Shown here in pieces: positions 5,575-7,262 of a stretch of DNA of 7,262 bases (within the stretch, counting starts at the first letter, position 1; each line of letters opens with the position of its first letter). Under the pieces are notes generated by a model. It made no database searches. It worked only from the letters and a program-made list of their open reading frames with translations, and was not told the DNA's origin. Origin of the DNA: Betaproteobacteria bacterium. GTDB taxonomy: Bacteria > Pseudomonadota > Gammaproteobacteria > Burkholderiales > SG8-39. The stretch is from positions 1 to 7,262 of the forward strand of contig JAOUGZ010000127.1 in the NCBI GenBank assembly GCA_029865405.1, written 5' to 3'. The translations under genes and the position numbers were made by a program.

Positions 5575-7262
5575 ATGATACGGTTGCTGCGCGTGGCGGC
5601 GATTGCGGCCGCTCTCCTGCTCGTTCCGTCCGCGGCGCACGCGATCGACCGCTCGCAGTGCAAGCAGTACGGCGGCAACAGCAACTGCTGGATGCCGATC
5701 ATCGGCCCATGGCAGCACAGCCTGTGCGGCGAATGGGGGACCGGACCCAACGCGGTGCCGTTCAACGCAGCGTTCTGCGAGGCGCAAGGGGGCACTTGGG
5801 CCGGAACGCAGCTCGGCTGCCAGGGGCTGCCGCCGATCGAATACCGGCGCCCGGTCTCCGAATCCGACATGCGGCCCCTTGCCGAGGACACCTTTACCCG
5901 GAGGTGGGAGCCGTTGTGCGAAGGACCTTCGTCGGACCCCTTCTCCTGGGGAGGGATCTACGGCAGCGTGAACTGCTTCAACGGCAACGGACCGCAGTAC
6001 ACCCTCGGCTACGAAAGCAGCAACTCGGCAACGGGGATCGTGGTGATCGGCAAGCGGCTCCAGTCGGGGGTATGCAGCACTACGGACACCGCTATCGGCT
6101 TCAGGGGCACCCGCGCGCGCCCGGTAGCCTGCACCTCCGTGAAGGGAGGCGAGGACTTCTCGGCGACGAGCGGCGGCACCCCTGCGCTGTGCAACCTGGG
6201 CATTCGCCAGCCCACCGATCCCAAGCAGGATTGCGAGGGCTGCGACTCGGTGCTGCTCGGCAATCCCATCGACCCGCAGACGGGCGTCAAGCGTCAGGTG
6301 GAGCTCGACTATGCCGGGAGCGGGCCGTTTCCTCTTCGCTTCGAGCGCGTCTACAACAGCCGCGTCTACACGAGGGACGGACGCCAGTGGCGGCACAACT
6401 ACTCGGCGCACATCGAGAACCAGGACTTCGGCACTGTGCCGGTGGCGGTTGCGCACCGCCCGAGCGGACGGGTGTTCCTTTTCAAGCTGGTCGGCGCAGA
6501 CTACCTGCCTGACACCGACATCGACGACCGCATCACGAAGCTTGTTGACGGCGGCGGTTTGCTGACAGGATGGCAGTACTACGACGCCGCGACGGACAAC
6601 ACCGAGCTCTACGACGCCGCAGGCAAGCTCCTTTCCATCACCAACCGCGCCGGGCTCGCGCACACCCTGGAATACAGCACGGGGGCGACGCTGCCGGGGG
6701 TCGCGCCTGGCCCCGGGTACCTGGTGCGCGTCACCGACGCCTTCGGCCGGCAGCTCAACTTCACCCACGACGCGTTCGGGCGGCTCTCGAGCATGCAGGA
6801 CCCCGCGGGCCAGAGCTACGTCTACGAGAGCACCGTTCTGAATCACTTCGCGAGCGTCGCCTACCCCGACGGGAAGAGGCGCACCTACCTCTACAACGAG
6901 CCCGATTTTCTGGACAAGACCATATCCGGCCTGGTCAACACGTACGACGGCCGGCTCACCGGTCTCGTGGACGAGAACCAGGTCAGGATCGGCACCTACT
7001 ATTACGACATCTTCGGCATCGCCAAGCGCACCACCCAGCCCGAGGGCGTGAACAACACCGTGGTGAACGCCGGCGGCTGGCCGGGGAACATCGTCGTCAC
7101 CGACGCGCGCGGCACCGCGCGGACCTACGGCTTTCAATCGATCAACGGCGCCTACCGCAATACGTCGATCGCGCAGCCGGCGGTCTCGGGCTCGGGTACC
7201 GTTTCGAGCACGATGAGCTACGACGCGAACGGCAACGTGATGTTGCGGCGTGACTTCAACGG
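5575..7262 (+). CDS. Secreted RHS/YD-repeat protein, N-terminal part (cut by window end)
   Basis: The reading frame is open from ATG 5575 to the window end: 562 codons with no stop, continuing beyond. Residues 1-23 form a clear Sec signal peptide (LLRVAAIAAALLLVPSAAHA, cleavage after AHA). Residues 24-223 are cysteine-rich, with 12 cysteines at 29, 38, 51, 68, 82, 115, 134, 167, 186, 206, 220 and 223; none follow. At 224-262 comes a DUF6531-like entry motif of RHS proteins: VLLGNPIDPQTG, then LDYAGSGPFPLRFERVYNS. YD-type repeats follow, for example VTDAFGRQLNFTHDAFGRL (386-404) and SYDANGNVMLRRD (548-560). RHS repeats usually build a large beta-cage shell that encloses a C-terminal effector, often a toxin; that end is outside the window. 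The Sec signal suggests export to the periplasm or surface rather than type VI loading, which is inference. Codons such as GGA, AGG and ATA look commoner than in the neighbouring genes, by eye. Confidence 0.9.
   Translation, partial: MIRLLRVAAIAAALLLVPSAAHAIDRSQCKQYGGNSNCWMPIIGPWQHSLCGEWGTGPNAVPFNAAFCEAQGGTWAGTQLGCQGLPPIEYRRPVSESDMRPLAEDTFTRRWEPLCEGPSSDPFSWGGIYGSVNCFNGNGPQYTLGYESSNSATGIVVIGKRLQSGVCSTTDTAIGFRGTRARPVACTSVKGGEDFSATSGGTPALCNLGIRQPTDPKQDCEGCDSVLLGNPIDPQTGVKRQVELDYAGSGPFPLRFERVYNSRVYTRDGRQWRHNYSAHIENQDFGTVPVAVAHRPSGRVFLFKLVGADYLPDTDIDDRITKLVDGGGLLTGWQYYDAATDNTELYDAAGKLLSITNRAGLAHTLEYSTGATLPGVAPGPGYLVRVTDAFGRQLNFTHDAFGRLSSMQDPAGQSYVYESTVLNHFASVAYPDGKRRTYLYNEPDFLDKTISGLVNTYDGRLTGLVDENQVRIGTYYYDIFGIAKRTTQPEGVNNTVVNAGGWPGNIVVTDARGTARTYGFQSINGAYRNTSIAQPAVSGSGTVSSTMSYDANGNVMLRRDFN

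Noticed and set aside
5535..6512. Plus-strand frame beginning before the RHS start, and a similar one at 6570-7253
   Set aside because: Both are in another frame from the RHS gene and give Arg/Ala/Gly-rich translations without motifs.
5416..7137. 573-codon open frame on the minus strand opposite the RHS gene
   Set aside because: It is a GC-skew shadow: no recognisable domain, low-complexity Arg/Ala/Val composition, and the opposite strand has a signal peptide, a strong Shine-Dalgarno and clear YD repeats.
1..7262. tRNA, rRNA, CRISPR arrays, IS elements, attachment sites
   Set aside because: Looked for on both strands; no cloverleaf, regular spaced repeats, transposase motifs or flanking terminal repeats seen.

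Overview
The window is high-GC DNA with codon use and gene content typical of a betaproteobacterium, most likely Burkholderiales or a relative. The assignment rests on the CcmI tail, the 'secretion system X'-like GspC/PilP-type domain and the general codon bias. It is an inference, because no rRNA or other taxonomic marker is present. I see no tRNA, rRNA, CRISPR array, transposase or IS end.

Layout: (1) 1-348 (+) is the 3' end of a cytochrome c maturation gene, ccmI. (2) 514-1449 (+) is an AraC-family transcriptional regulator. (3) 4081-1387 (-) is a two-gene unit: first a secreted six-repeat NHL beta-propeller protein, then 28 bp later a HupE/UreJ-type membrane protein with a large periplasmic N-terminal domain. 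The second gene runs convergently into the AraC gene and overlaps its last 63 bp. (4) 4082-4434 is a divergent intergenic region with a perfect ribosome binding site for the NHL gene. It also holds a structured leader on the + side, including a weak resemblance to the GEMM-I (c-di-GMP-I) riboswitch core and a 15-bp hairpin just before the next gene. (5) 4435-5400 (+) is an inner-membrane-anchored protein that joins a GspC/PilP-like beta domain to a C-terminal cohesin-type domain. (6) 5575 to beyond the right edge (+) is a large secreted RHS/YD-repeat protein with a signal peptide, a 200-residue cysteine-rich N-terminal region, a DUF6531-like motif and the first YD repeats. It is the largest gene by open length and is cut by the window end.

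How the genes may work together: the NHL protein and the HupE-like permease look co-transcribed and both face the periplasm, which suggests a metal- or redox-related envelope function. The cohesin fusion and the RHS protein are co-directional and both belong to the envelope or secretion world. Each has its own leader, and a shared function is only suggested by position. The most interesting points are the leader before 4435, the GspC-like/cohesin fusion without type II secretion neighbours in view, and the strict division of the RHS protein into a 12-cysteine N-terminus and a cysteine-free repeat region. No clearly new multi-gene system is demonstrated.
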